From positions 20,842 through 84,841 of the forward strand of contig NZ_MJAH01000026.1 in the NCBI RefSeq assembly GCF_001746295.1: a stretch of 64,000 bases of DNA, read 5' to 3'. The position numbers were made by a program, and so were the translations under genes. The notes beneath the pieces are model-generated. The model did not search any database and was not told the origin of the DNA. It saw only the letters and a list, made by a program, of their open reading frames with translations. The stretch comes from Streptomyces sp. LUP47B. Lineage in GTDB: Bacteria; Actinomycetota; Actinomycetes; Streptomycetales; Streptomycetaceae. Each line of letters opens with the position of its first letter. Positions within the stretch are counted from its first letter, which is position 1. Of the stretch, positions 9,188-17,886 are shown one piece after another.

Positions 9188-10000
9188 TCAGGCGAGCAGC
9201 TCGCCCTCGATGACCGTGACCGCGCTGCCCGTCAGCAGCGTGCGCCCGCCGCGCAGCCCGGTGCGGACCCGGCCGGAGCGCGGCGAGGCCTGCAGTCCCG
9301 TGAGATCCGTACGGCCGAGACGCTCCGACCAGTAGGGGGCCAGAGCGGTGTGCGCGCTGCCGGTGACCGGGTCCTCGTCGATGCCGACGTTCGGGAAGAA
9401 GCAGCGGGAGACGAAGTCGTAGCCCAGGTCCGGGTTCTCGGCGCGGGCGGTGGCTATGACGCCGCGCTCCGAATGGGCGGTCAGGGCCTTGAAGTCGGGG
9501 CGCAGGGCGTGGACGGTCTTCTCGTCGGCCAGTTCGAGCAGCAGGTCACCGATGTTCGGGCCGGTGTCGAAGGCGGTGAGCGGTTCGGCGCCCAGCGCCT
9601 CGGTGATCCCCTCGGGAAGTTCGACGGGGGTGAGCGGGGCCGTCGGGAAGTCCAGGGTGATCGAGCCGTCCTCGCCCCGTGTCGCGACGAGGACTCCGCT
9701 GCGGGTGGCGAACCGCACCGGTCCCTCGTGGGCACCCGTGCTGTACAGGACGTGGGCCGTGGCGAGCGTCGCGTGGCCGCACATGTTCACTTCGGTGGCC
9801 GGCGTGAACCAACGCAGCGCCCAGTCGGCCTCGTCGTCCCCGGGGAGCCGGTGAGCGAAGGCCGTCTCGGCGTGGTTGACCTCCAGGGCGATGTCCTGGA
9901 GCCGGTTGTCGTCCGGGAAGGCGTCGTCCAGGAGCAGGACGCCGGCCGGGTTGCCGGTGAAGGGGCGGGCGGTGAAGGCGTCGACGATTCGGATGCGCAT
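9188..10000 (-). CDS. PhzF-family isomerase/epimerase
   Basis: 270 residues of the PhzF/DapF-like two-lobed fold. The catalytic Glu is in VNHAETAF (about residue 44) and DEDPVTGSAH marks the second lobe. PhzF itself isomerises a dihydroanthranilate in phenazine synthesis, but no phenazine genes are near, and most Streptomyces copies are of unknown substrate. The start MRIRIVDAF is the family norm. It is far from and not obviously tied to the tryptophan genes at 25 kb. Confidence 0.88.
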   Translation of the reverse strand: MRIRIVDAFTARPFTGNPAGVLLLDDAFPDDNRLQDIALEVNHAETAFAHRLPGDDEADWALRWFTPATEVNMCGHATLATAHVLYSTGAHEGPVRFATRSGVLVATRGEDGSITLDFPTAPLTPVELPEGITEALGAEPLTAFDTGPNIGDLLLELADEKTVHALRPDFKALTAHSERGVIATARAENPDLGYDFVSRCFFPNVGIDEDPVTGSAHTALAPYWSERLGRTDLTGLQASPRSGRVRTGLRGGRTLLTGSAVTVIEGELLA

Positions 10001-10183
10001 GGTCCGACGGTACGAGGTGATCTCGCGGCCCGGACAAGGCCAATTTCGGGTCGCTGGACTGTTTCCCGTGCCGGGACCGGGATCACGTCGGGGGAGTGGC
10101 CCTCTGCCCATTGCGCTCTCGGCGGCAAACACTCATTATCAGGAAACCTGTTATTTTAACCTTGTAGCGATGGGTGTTCAGTC

Positions 10184-11074
10184 ATGGCGTTCAGCCCCCG
10201 AATCCAGGCCAGAGGGATCCAGCTCCTGCTCGGTCGCGTGATGTCCCGCGTACACAAGGACCTGCGCTTCACCGACGTCCCGGCGCGGACCGAGAGCCTT
10301 CGGGTGGAGACCGGTGCCGGACCGGTGACGTGCACCGTCTACCGTCCGCCGGCCGCCACGGACACCCCCGCACCCGTGTACGTCAACTTCCACGGCGGCG
10401 GGTTCGTGGTCGCCCGGCCGGAGCAGGACGACCACATCTGCCGCTACATAGCCGCCACGGCCGGCTGCGTCGTGATCAACGTCGACTACTCGGTCGCGCC
10501 GCAGCGGCCGTTCCCCACGCCCGTCACCCAGGCCTACGACGTCACAGCGTGGGTCGCCGAGAACGGCGCCGCCGGTGGCTGGGACGGTTCGCGGCTCGCC
10601 GTGGGCGGACACAGTGCCGGGGCCAACCTGACCGCCGCGGTCTGCCGCCTGGCGAGGGAAAGCGGCGCCTTCACGCCCCGGCTCCAGATCCTCGACTCGG
10701 CACCGCTGGACCAGGTCGCCGATCCGGCCACCAAGCGGTCCCTCGTCGCCAAGCCGCTGCTCACTCCGCAGCTCATGCGGATCTTCACCGCCGCCTATGT
10801 GCCCGATCCCGCCGACCGTGCCCGCCCCCTCGCCTCGCCCGGCCTCGCCGACGACCTCGCGGGGCTTCCTCCCGCCCTGGTCATCACCGCGGAGAACGAC
10901 CGCCTGCGCGACGAGGGGGACGCCTACGCCAAGGCCCTGGAGGCCGCCGGCGTCCCGGTCACCCACCGCGTCTTCGAAGGCGTCGACCACTACTTCACCC
11001 ACACCGGCCCGGTGCCGTCCGGAAAGGAAGCCATCGATCTGATGGCCACCGCGTTGCGCGACGCACTGAGGTGA
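10184..11074 (+). CDS. Alpha/beta hydrolase, HSL-type esterase
   Basis: 296-residue cytoplasmic esterase of the hormone-sensitive-lipase group. The oxyanion motif HGGGF (about residue 73), the nucleophile elbow GHSAG (about residue 144), and the late Asp (ENDRLRDEG) and His (GVDHYF) complete the triad. The natural ester is unknown. ATG at 10184; the 183-base gap upstream contains an A/T-rich patch around 10135-10160 that likely holds the promoter. It converges with a frameshifted gene. Confidence 0.88.
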   Translation: MAFSPRIQARGIQLLLGRVMSRVHKDLRFTDVPARTESLRVETGAGPVTCTVYRPPAATDTPAPVYVNFHGGGFVVARPEQDDHICRYIAATAGCVVINVDYSVAPQRPFPTPVTQAYDVTAWVAENGAAGGWDGSRLAVGGHSAGANLTAAVCRLARESGAFTPRLQILDSAPLDQVADPATKRSLVAKPLLTPQLMRIFTAAYVPDPADRARPLASPGLADDLAGLPPALVITAENDRLRDEGDAYAKALEAAGVPVTHRVFEGVDHYFTHTGPVPSGKEAIDLMATALRDALR

Positions 11075-11087
11075 CCTTGCTGTCCTT

Positions 11088-11512
11088 TCAGACTCTGGCG
11101 GCAGCGACTCCTGCGCTGTCCATGTAGTCGCGGACTCGTGTGATCAGTCCGTCGCGGACGTGGAGTATCAGGAGACCCGGAACGGTGAACGTGGTGGCTT
11201 TGGTGGTCACGTTCCCCTCACGGCATGCTCGGCGATGATCACCTCCGGATCGGCGGTCTCGTAGGCGGCGACCCTCCGGACCTCCTGCACCTCGGCGGGG
11301 GAGGCGCCCCAGGCCGCCCGGTATCCCGCGCGCACGGCCTCGCGTCCCTCGAAGCGCGCGGGGAAGCCGGGAGAGGTGAACGGGAACTCGTGCACCGCCT
11401 CCGTGGCGTAGAGATCGGCGAGATCGTCCGGGGACTTGTCGAGCATGGCCTGGTAGTAGCAGGTCAGCACCTCGCGAGGGGTGCGAGCGGCAGGTGTGTC
11501 CAGAGGTGACAC
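11088..11512 (-). pseudogene. SnoaL/NTF2-like protein, frameshifted
   Basis: The N-terminal part from GTG 11512 (VSPLDTPAARTPREV) runs as a SnoaL-like fold to the TGA near 11207. The missing C-terminus, FTVPGLLILHVRDG then VRDYMDS, continues in another frame to the TGA at 11088. The break is at about 11205-11215, one base lost or two gained. A start with GAAGGGA eight bases upstream supports 11512. Either a decayed gene or a sequencing error. Confidence 0.75.
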
Positions 11513-12169
11513 GGGAGTCGTCCCTTCGCTCAACACTTGTTGACCCAGTCAGCGTAGGGTGCCACCACGACCGTGCGCGGGAGCTGTTCGCCGAGAAGGG
11601 GTTGGTAACTGTTGGCCGCGGAGTGTGCGTGAGGTCGAGTTAGCTCGATCGTGTGATCGTCGGCTTCTGGGCTTGCGGCGCCTTGGGTCGTGCGGAGTAA
11701 CGCCGTACTCACCTGGCCAGGCCGCTCAGAGCACTGGCCTCCCGGGCTTGGACCACGCACAGGATGTGTGTCGCCGCCCCGGGGTCGAGTACGCCGGGGA
11801 TCTGGGGGCACCTCCCACGCCGTTCGGGCAGTGGGGGAGCGCTCAAGACCGTTCGGGGCGTGCGGCTGGCTGGGGCTCGCTCCTGCTCAGTCTTCAGGAA
11901 CGGTTCGAGCGCACCACCATCCGCGCCGTGGCGGGTCACCGCGTTGCTGGGCGTCACCAGCGGCCATCAGCTCCTCGGCCGGGGCCTCGCTGTGTGAGGT
12001 CCCGGCCGATCGCATCGCCGCGTTGCTCCGGCCGGCCATCAAGGCCTCGGCGGGACCGTCGCCGGAGTGAACCTGACGCGCTGATGTCCGGTTCGTGGAG
12101 CGCGGTTTCCAGCATCCCCACGTGACGCCGCCCTGCCCGAGGGCCTTGCCATGCGATCGGTTCCGATAT
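11513..12169. other. Long non-coding stretch with a stem-loop
   Basis: About 650 bases with no credible gene. CTCCCAC (11812-11818) and GTGGGGGAG (11831-11839) form a small stem of a kind often seen in Streptomyces intergenic elements. Both strands show only broken arginine/proline-rich frames; the 11880-12060 part could be old coding debris but I could not match it to a family. Confidence 0.4.
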
Positions 12170-12199
12170 ATCGTTGAAGCATCGCGACAGATCAACGAT
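12170..12199. promoter_or_regulatory. Perfect inverted repeat, likely PadR operator
   Basis: ATCGTTGA (12170-12177) and TCAACGAT (12192-12199) are perfect 8-base arms separated by 14 bases, directly upstream of the PadR gene. The left arm is overlapped by CGATATATCG. PadR proteins commonly autoregulate through such dyads. Confidence 0.7.
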
Positions 12200-12216
12200 G
12201 GAATGGAGTGATTGCG

Positions 12217-12843
12217 ATGCGTTCCCACGGATTCGAGCGTGGACATGGTGGAGCCGGTCGTAGGGGCCGTGGTGGCCCCGAGAGCCTGCGGGGTGCCTTC
12301 GGGCCCTTCGGTCCGGGCGGTCCTGGTGGCCCCGGCTTCGGAGGGCCGGGCTTCGGCCCCGGGCCCTGGGGGCCGAGGGGTGGTCGGGGCGGACCCAGGG
12401 GGAGGGCGCGGCGCGGTGACGTGCGGGCCTCGATCCTGGCCCTGCTCAAGGACCGGCCCATGCACGGTTACGAGATGATCCAGGAGATCGCCGAGCGCAG
12501 CGGCGGGGCGTGGAAGCCCAGTCCCGGCTCGGTGTACCCCACCCTCCAGCTACTGGAGGACGAGGGGCTGATCGCCAGTGAGAGCGAGGGCGGCAAGAAG
12601 CTGTTCGCCCTCACCGAGGCCGGCCGTACCGCGGCCGACGAGGGCCCCGACGCGCCTTGGGAGGAAGCCTCCCGTGGCATCGACTTCGAGGCGCTCGGTG
12701 AGATCCGGCAGGCCGGCTTCGGTCTGATGGAGGCCTTCGGTCAGGTCTGGAAGACCGGCAGCAAGGAACAGCGCGAGAAGGCGCTGGCCGTCATCAACGA
12801 GACCCGCAAGAAGCTGTACCTCATCCTCGCCGATGAGGACTGA
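12217..12843 (+). CDS. PadR-family transcriptional regulator
   Basis: 208 residues from ATG 12217, which has TGGAG ten bases upstream. Residues ~15-65 are an unusual low-complexity Gly/Pro/Phe/Arg-rich leader. The PadR winged helix follows (RASILALLKDRPMHGYEMI, then KPSPGSVYPTLQLLEDEGL), and a C-terminal helical dimerisation region ends the protein. PadR proteins are repressors released by small aromatic or toxic compounds; no target other than itself is evident. The next gene is convergent, across a strong terminator. Confidence 0.88.
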   Translation: MRSHGFERGHGGAGRRGRGGPESLRGAFGPFGPGGPGGPGFGGPGFGPGPWGPRGGRGGPRGRARRGDVRASILALLKDRPMHGYEMIQEIAERSGGAWKPSPGSVYPTLQLLEDEGLIASESEGGKKLFALTEAGRTAADEGPDAPWEEASRGIDFEALGEIRQAGFGLMEAFGQVWKTGSKEQREKALAVINETRKKLYLILADED

Positions 12844-12873
12844 GGCAGCGCCGGGCAGTCGTGAGGCGATCAG

Positions 12874-12907
12874 AAGGCGCCCCGTGGAGCGATCCGCGGG
12901 GCGCCTT
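12874..12907 (+). terminator. Strong hairpin terminator after PadR
   Basis: AAGGCGCCCCG (12874-12884) and CGGGGCGCCTT (12897-12907) are perfect 11-base arms with a 12-base loop, placed between convergent genes, so it may serve both. Confidence 0.8.
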
Positions 12908-12978
12908 CCTGTGGGCGGCGCACATGGGCAGCACTCCCTTGTACGGGGCGCGCTTGTGCGGGCTCACTTGGGCGGCGC

Positions 12979-13407
12979 TCACTCCACCAGTCCGGCCAGC
13001 TTCCGCAGCGACTCGTTCAGTGCGGCCGTCCCCGAGTCCTTCAGCTTGCCCGCCATCAAGGAGACGGCGGCGCCCGTGAACTCGCCGTCGATGCGGACCG
13101 TGGTGGCGTCGCCGTCGGGGGTCAGGGTGTAGCGCGTGGCCACGCTCACCGCCATCGGGCCCTTGCCCCGGATGGCGAACAGCCGGGCAGGCTCCACCTG
13201 GTCGATGGTCCATTCGACCTCGGCGGGGAAGCCCATCAGCTTCATGTTCTCCTGGAAGGTTCCGCCCGGTTCGAGAACCGTCGGGCCGCCCTTGGGGAAG
13301 CTGGTGTGGGTCGCGTTCCACTCCCCGTGCGCGGACCAGTCGGTGAGCTGGGCCCAGACCTTCTCCGCGGGTGCCGAAATGCGTGCCTCCGCGCTGATTT
13401 CCGCCAT
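12979..13407 (-). CDS. SRPBCC-fold protein (Rv0910-like)
   Basis: 142 residues of the START/SRPBCC helix-grip fold, starting MAEISAEARISAPAEKVW and ending in a long amphipathic helix typical of the group. Related proteins include polyketide cyclase-like and Rv0910-type proteins, sometimes annotated as toxins. No partner antitoxin-like gene lies next to it, so a toxin role is doubtful. It probably binds a hydrophobic ligand. Confidence 0.75.
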   Translation of the reverse strand: MAEISAEARISAPAEKVWAQLTDWSAHGEWNATHTSFPKGGPTVLEPGGTFQENMKLMGFPAEVEWTIDQVEPARLFAIRGKGPMAVSVATRYTLTPDGDATTVRIDGEFTGAAVSLMAGKLKDSGTAALNESLRKLAGLVE

Positions 13408-13506
13408 GCGGCCACCTCTTCGTGTCGGGCTGTGGTGTCGCGGAAAGTAGCCGCAGGGGGCGCAACATTCAATACTGATGAACCGTCAGAAAACGCGGAG
13501 GCGCGT

Positions 13507-13640
13507 TCAGTCCACCTGTCGTATCACCGCCGCGTCGAACAGGTCCCACGCGCGCGGGAACGCGCTCTCGTCGTGGCAGTGCCACGCTTCCCAGAACGGG
13601 TCGGCGAGCAGCGCGTCCCCCAGGGCGCACGACGGGGCGG
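13507..13640 (-). pseudogene. 3' remnant of an unknown gene
   Basis: On the minus strand a short frame ending in TGA at 13507 encodes a very protein-like tail containing DPFWEAWHCHDESAFPRAW. The frame is closed by a stop about 170 bases upstream and has no ATG or GTG start, so only the C-terminal ~40 residues remain. I do not recognise the parent. The rest of 13408-13778 shows no other gene. Confidence 0.35.
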
Positions 13641-13778
13641 CGGACGTCGACCGGGGCGGAAAGGTTTGATCTCATCCGTAAGGAGGAGATTCCGGCTGCG
13701 GGGTCCGCTCTCCGTGGGACGCGAAGATGCTTCCCCTCGGGGATGACCCGATGCGGTGGGGCTGATGAGGTGGGGGAT

Positions 13779-14345
13779 GTGCACCCCCGTATCCCCCGGC
13801 AGTCGGCCCGCGAACAGAGCGGCCCGCCGCCGGTCAGTCCGGACGGCGATGTCAGGCTCAGCGCGGAACTGACAGCGGTGGTCTCCGGTGCCCGCAGGCG
13901 CGCGCTGCGGGACGGGGACCGGCAGATCGACACGGCCCATCTGCTGCACTCACTCCTGGACGCCGACGCCGAGGCGTACGCCGTCTTCGACGCGGAACCC
14001 CAGTTGCCGAGGCTCCTCGGCTATCTCGTGCAGCGCAGCATCGGCTACGGACTGCGCTGGCAGGGCACCGTGGAGGACTCCGGCGCCGTTCCCGCGGTGA
14101 CGACGGCCGAGGGACTCTCACCGCTCGCCGCGGGCGCGATGGAATACGCCTGCGCAAGGGCCGAGCGCCGCGCCGACGGACCCGCCCGCGGGATCGATCT
14201 GCTCGCGGCGATCCTGGTGGACCCCGAGTCGCGGGCCGTCGAGGTGCTGACCCGGGCGGGAATGGACGCCCGTGCCGTGTCCGCGCGGATCGACGACCGC
14301 CTGCCCGGAGGACTGTGGGGCGGCCCGCCACGGTCCAGCCGCTGA
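13779..14345 (+). CDS. Clp N-terminal-domain protein
   Basis: About 188 residues. Two Clp-N (Clp R) type repeats are visible: SAELTAVVSGARRRALRDGDRQIDTAHLLHSLL and, later, LAAGAMEYACARAERR...IDLLAAILVD. There is no AAA+ ATPase part, so it is one of the stand-alone Clp-N proteins common in Streptomyces, often labelled peptidase without evidence. GTG 13779 (VHPRIPRQSA) fits homologues and follows GGTGGGGG; in-frame starts at 13743 and 13770 are alternatives. Confidence 0.75.
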   Translation: MHPRIPRQSAREQSGPPPVSPDGDVRLSAELTAVVSGARRRALRDGDRQIDTAHLLHSLLDADAEAYAVFDAEPQLPRLLGYLVQRSIGYGLRWQGTVEDSGAVPAVTTAEGLSPLAAGAMEYACARAERRADGPARGIDLLAAILVDPESRAVEVLTRAGMDARAVSARIDDRLPGGLWGGPPRSSR

Positions 14346-14397
14346 GACAGGAGTCATCGGGGGTGACGCTCATGTCCTGCCCTGTCATCATAGGCCG

Positions 14398-15393
14398 GTG
14401 CATACGTCTGAGAGCAGCAGGGCCAGTGAGGGCAAGGGCGTCGGACTCGGTCTCGCGCTGGTGTCCGCGCTCGCCTTCGGCGGATCAGGGGTGGCGGCCA
14501 AGCCGTTGATCGAGGCGGGCCTCGATCCGCTGCACGTGGTGTGGCTGAGGGTGGCGGGCGCCGCCCTGGTGATGCTGCCGCTCGCCGTCCGCCACCGCGC
14601 GCTGCTGCGCAGCCGTCCCGCCCTGCTCGCCGGCTTCGGGCTGCTCGGCGTGGCCGGCGTGCAGGCCTTCTATTTCGCCTCGATCTCCCGCATCCCCGTC
14701 GGTGTCGCCCTGCTCGTCGAGTACCTCGCCCCCGCCCTGGTGCTCGGCTGGGTGCGGTTCGTGCAGCGACGGCCCGTCACCCGTGCCGCCGCGCTCGGCG
14801 TGGTCCTCGCCGTGGGCGGGCTCGCGTGCGTCGTCGAGGTCTGGTCGGGTCTGAGTTTCGACGCTCTCGGACTGCTCCTCGCGCTCGGCGCCGCCTGCTG
14901 CCAGGTCGGCTACTTCGTCCTGTCCGACCAGGGCAGCGACTCCGGCGAGGTCCCCGATCCGCTCGGCGTGATCGCGTACGGCCTTCTCGTCGGGACCGCC
15001 GTCCTGACCGTCGTGGCCCGCCCCTGGACGATGGACTTCTCCGTCCTCGCGCAGCGCGCCGACATGAACGGCACCCCGGTCGCGGCCGGCCTGCTGCTCG
15101 GCTGGATCGTGCTGATCGCCACCGTCCTCGCCTACGTCACCGGTGTGGTGTCGGTGCGCAGGCTCTCACCGGCGATAGCCGGGGTCGTGGCCTGTCTCGA
15201 AGCGGTCGTCGCGACCGTCCTCGCCTGGGTGCTGCTCGGTGAACACCTTTCGGCGCCGCAGATCGTGGGTGGCGCGGTGGTCCTGCTCGGCGCCTTCATC
15301 GCGCAGTCGTCGACCCCGGCCAAGGGTTCCGTGGAACCGGTCGCGACCGGTGGCGCCGAAAGTCGGTTGTCCGCCCGGGAGAACGCCGCCTAG
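14398..15393 (+). CDS. EamA-family (DMT) transporter
   Basis: 331 residues, about ten membrane spans in two EamA repeats. It starts at GTG 14398 (VHTSESSRASEGKG); there is no clear ribosome site, so the transcript could be leaderless. The small-metabolite substrate is unknown. A second EamA gene of the same strand follows 190 bases on, but is too distant in sequence to be a recent duplicate. Confidence 0.85.
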   Translation: MHTSESSRASEGKGVGLGLALVSALAFGGSGVAAKPLIEAGLDPLHVVWLRVAGAALVMLPLAVRHRALLRSRPALLAGFGLLGVAGVQAFYFASISRIPVGVALLVEYLAPALVLGWVRFVQRRPVTRAAALGVVLAVGGLACVVEVWSGLSFDALGLLLALGAACCQVGYFVLSDQGSDSGEVPDPLGVIAYGLLVGTAVLTVVARPWTMDFSVLAQRADMNGTPVAAGLLLGWIVLIATVLAYVTGVVSVRRLSPAIAGVVACLEAVVATVLAWVLLGEHLSAPQIVGGAVVLLGAFIAQSSTPAKGSVEPVATGGAESRLSARENAA

Positions 15394-15585
15394 GCTCCCG
15401 GTTCATGCACACGCGCACGTTGATCGTTTCTCCGCCGGCCGCCTGAGGCGGGCCCTCCGGAGACCACGCCCGGCCATGCCGCCGGGCTGAACGGTGCTGC
15501 CCGCAGACGAAGTCCGCGGACCCCGCCACCGAGCGGGTGTCCTCTTCCGAACTTCCGCGCCTCGGCGCATCTGCGGAGAGAACAC

Positions 15586-16497
15586 GTGTCGCATGCTTCT
15601 TCAGGCCTGCCCGTCGGGCGAGGCCTCATCTATCTGATCGTCGCCGGTACCACCTGGGGCACCGCGGGTGCGGTCGCCACGCTGGCCTACCGGATCAGTG
15701 ACCTGGGCCCGGTGGCCCTGTCCTTCTGGCGCTGCACGGCCGGTCTGGCGGTGCTGCTCGCCGTCCGTCCCGTGCGGCCACGCGCGCGTACGGCCGTCTC
15801 GGAACCGCTCGGCCGCAAGGCCCTGCGGGTCGGCGCGTCGGGCGTGGGTCTCGCGGTGTTCCAGACCGCCTACTTCGCCGCCGTACGGTCCACCGGGCTC
15901 GCCGTGGCCACCGTCGTCACCCTCGGCGCCGGCCCCGTACTCATCGCGCTCGGGGCACGATGCGCCCTGGGGGAGCGGCTCGGGCGCAGCGGAGTCGTCG
16001 CCGTCGCCGGAGCCCTCGCCGGACTCCTGGTGCTGACGCTGGGCGGCGCGGAGGCTTCCGTCCGTCCCCTGGGTGTGTTGCTCGGGCTGCTCTCGGCGGC
16101 CGGCTGCTGTGTGATGACCCTGATCACGCGCGCGGCCCGGGCGGAGTCCTCCGGAACGTCCGTCGGGGTGTTCGCGGTCGCCGGCCTCTGCCTGCTGCCC
16201 CTCGCGCAGGCCGAGGGCCTGGTCCCGCACACGGCCCGACCAGCCCTGCTCCTGGTCCTGTTGGTCTACTTGGCGACCGTCCCCACGGCTCTCGCCTACG
16301 CCCTCTACTTCGCGGCCGCCGCGGTCGTCCGCTCCACGACCGTCTCCGTGATCATGCTGCTCGAACCGGTGAGCGCGGCGGTGCCGGCCGTCCTGCTGTT
16401 CGGCGAGCGCCTCACTTGGACCACCGTGCTCGGCACCTTGCTGATGCTGGGCGCGGTCGCGGGGCTCGCGGTGACGGAGGCGCGTGTGCCCGCATGA
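15586..16497 (+). CDS. EamA-family (DMT) transporter
   Basis: 303 residues with ten predicted spans, beginning LIYLIVAGTTWGTAG and with the typical second-repeat LLEPVSAAVPAVLLFGE. GTG 15586 has GGAGAG upstream at about 15573. It is followed at once by a terminator. A drug/metabolite exporter of unknown substrate. Confidence 0.87.
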   Translation: MSHASSGLPVGRGLIYLIVAGTTWGTAGAVATLAYRISDLGPVALSFWRCTAGLAVLLAVRPVRPRARTAVSEPLGRKALRVGASGVGLAVFQTAYFAAVRSTGLAVATVVTLGAGPVLIALGARCALGERLGRSGVVAVAGALAGLLVLTLGGAEASVRPLGVLLGLLSAAGCCVMTLITRAARAESSGTSVGVFAVAGLCLLPLAQAEGLVPHTARPALLLVLLVYLATVPTALAYALYFAAAAVVRSTTVSVIMLLEPVSAAVPAVLLFGERLTWTTVLGTLLMLGAVAGLAVTEARVPA

Positions 16498-16503
16498 CGA
16501 ACC

Positions 16504-16533
16504 GAGGGGCCCTTCTGTCCGAAGGGCCCCCTC
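16504..16533 (+). terminator. Bidirectional hairpin between convergent genes
   Basis: GAGGGGCCCTTC and GAAGGGCCCCCTC pair across a five-base loop, right after the EamA stop and just past the PaiB stop on the other strand. Confidence 0.8.
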
Positions 16534-16535
16534 GC

Positions 16536-17171
16536 TCAGGCCTGCTGCCGCCGCAGCAGATGCTCGCGCGCCGCCGCGTCCCCGGGGCCGTTCCGGTCCG
16601 CCAGCCCGTCCGCGATCCGGTCCTGCACCTGAGCCGTCCGCTTGCCGGCGTACTTGAACTTCGCCCGCACACCGGTCACTTCGAGCCGCAGCCCGCGAAT
16701 CCCCGACAGCTGCCTCCCGAACGGCACCTCGTCCGCCGCCACCCGCGCGGTGCCGCCCTCCGGCTGGAAGTGACCGATCTGGTGGTTCAGGAGCACGGCC
16801 TTCTCGGCAGGGTCGTCCACCACGTGGGCCCGGCACCGCAGTTGGACCGCCGCGTAGAAGCTCGTGGGCGTGCCGTGTTCGGACGGAACGTCCGGGTCGG
16901 CCTGCCACGGGCCCGGGACGTACGCGTAGTCGTCGACCACGCTCAGTACGACGTCCGGGCTCGCCTCCAGTGCGCCCCACAGTGGATTGGGCCGGGCGAG
17001 GTGTGTCAGGACCTCGCCCCGCGAGGGGTCGTAGGCGAAATGCAGCGGCTGGACGAACGGGGGCTCGCCCGCAGGTCCGTTGACGGCGAGCTGCCCGAAG
17101 TCGTGGACGGACAGCCACTGCTGCCACTCGGTGTCGTCGCGGGCCGCGTCCCAGGGATGGATCAGCATCAC
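16536..17171 (-). CDS. FMN-binding negative regulator, PaiB type
   Basis: 211 residues of the split-barrel PaiB family, beginning LIHPWD and with FGQLAVNG and LLNHQIGHFQPEGG motifs. Members bind FMN; Bacillus PaiB affects sporulation genes, but the role here is unknown. Its start overlaps the stop of the upstream PPOX gene by four bases, so the two are translated together. Confidence 0.85.
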   Translation of the reverse strand: MMLIHPWDAARDDTEWQQWLSVHDFGQLAVNGPAGEPPFVQPLHFAYDPSRGEVLTHLARPNPLWGALEASPDVVLSVVDDYAYVPGPWQADPDVPSEHGTPTSFYAAVQLRCRAHVVDDPAEKAVLLNHQIGHFQPEGGTARVAADEVPFGRQLSGIRGLRLEVTGVRAKFKYAGKRTAQVQDRIADGLADRNGPGDAAAREHLLRRQQA

Positions 17172-17851
17172 AGGACCGCCAGGTAGTCCGGGACCTCGGT
17201 GCCGGGGGCCAGGCCGTCGTCGGCGACCGGGGTGCCGTAGCCCTTGCGCAGCGGGACCACACCGGCCCAGTGGGGGAGGGCGAGGTCCTCCGGCTCGTCG
17301 TTGACCCCGCCGGTGCGGAGCTTGGCGGAGACCTCGTCGAGGTCGAGGCGGATGACGGCGGTGGCGGCCAGTTCCTTCTTGTTGGCGGGGCGGGAGTCGA
17401 GAGCGCGACCCGGCACCACATGGTCGACCAGCGCGTCGAGGGCGAGGCGCTTCTCCTCGGGGTCCGTGACGTCGTACGCGAGTCCGTGCACCACCACGGA
17501 CCGGTAGTTCATCGAGTGGTGGAAGGCCGAGCGGGCCAGGATCAGCGCGTCGACGTGCGTGACCGTCAGGCAGACCGGCAGTCCCGGGTCGGCCTGGCCG
17601 GTCATCCGCAGCGGGCGCGAACCCGTCGAGCCGTGGACGTAGAGCCGCTCACCCACCCGGCCGTACAGCGTGGGCAGGACCACCGGGGCGCCGTCGCGGA
17701 CGAAGCCGAGGTGGCAGACATAGCCCTCGTCGAGTATCGAGTGCACCAGTTCCCTGTCGTACGAGGCCCGATTGGGGGAGCGCGTCGGGACGGTGCGGTC
17801 GGTCGGCGCGTAGGCGGTCGGCTCCGGCGTGGTCGCGGTGGTCCCCTGCAT
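17168..17851 (-). CDS. Pyridoxamine 5'-phosphate oxidase-family protein
   Basis: About 227 residues with the FMN split-barrel fold (VCHLGFVRDGAPVVLPTLYG, then SRPLRMTG). ATG 17851 has GGAG seven bases upstream, better than the ATG at 17863. It is cotranscribed with the PaiB gene and faces a MocR regulator across a 35-base gap. MocR regulators often control vitamin B6-linked genes, so a flavin- or B6-linked oxidoreductase role is plausible but unproven. Confidence 0.8.
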   Translation of the reverse strand: MQGTTATTPEPTAYAPTDRTVPTRSPNRASYDRELVHSILDEGYVCHLGFVRDGAPVVLPTLYGRVGERLYVHGSTGSRPLRMTGQADPGLPVCLTVTHVDALILARSAFHHSMNYRSVVVHGLAYDVTDPEEKRLALDALVDHVVPGRALDSRPANKKELAATAVIRLDLDEVSAKLRTGGVNDEPEDLALPHWAGVVPLRKGYGTPVADDGLAPGTEVPDYLAVL

Positions 17852-17863
17852 TGCGATCTCCAT

Positions 17864-17875
17864 TGCACTAGTGCA
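17864..17875. promoter_or_regulatory. Perfect palindrome in the MocR/PPOX divergent gap
   Basis: TGCACTAGTGCA is a perfect 12-base palindrome in the 35-base gap between the divergent PPOX and MocR genes. It is placed to control both, and the overlapping TGCATAATC looks like part of a -10 region. Confidence 0.65.
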
Positions 17876-17886
17876 TAATCTTCTTT

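Noticed and set aside
9188..10000. PhzF protein as part of a phenazine cluster together with the DAHP synthase and TrpE
   Set aside because: It lies 15 kb away among housekeeping-like genes and no phzA, B, D, E or G was found.
12979..13407. Toxin of a toxin-antitoxin pair
   Set aside because: The SRPBCC protein has no adjacent antitoxin-like gene; the toxin label for this family rests on distant homologues.
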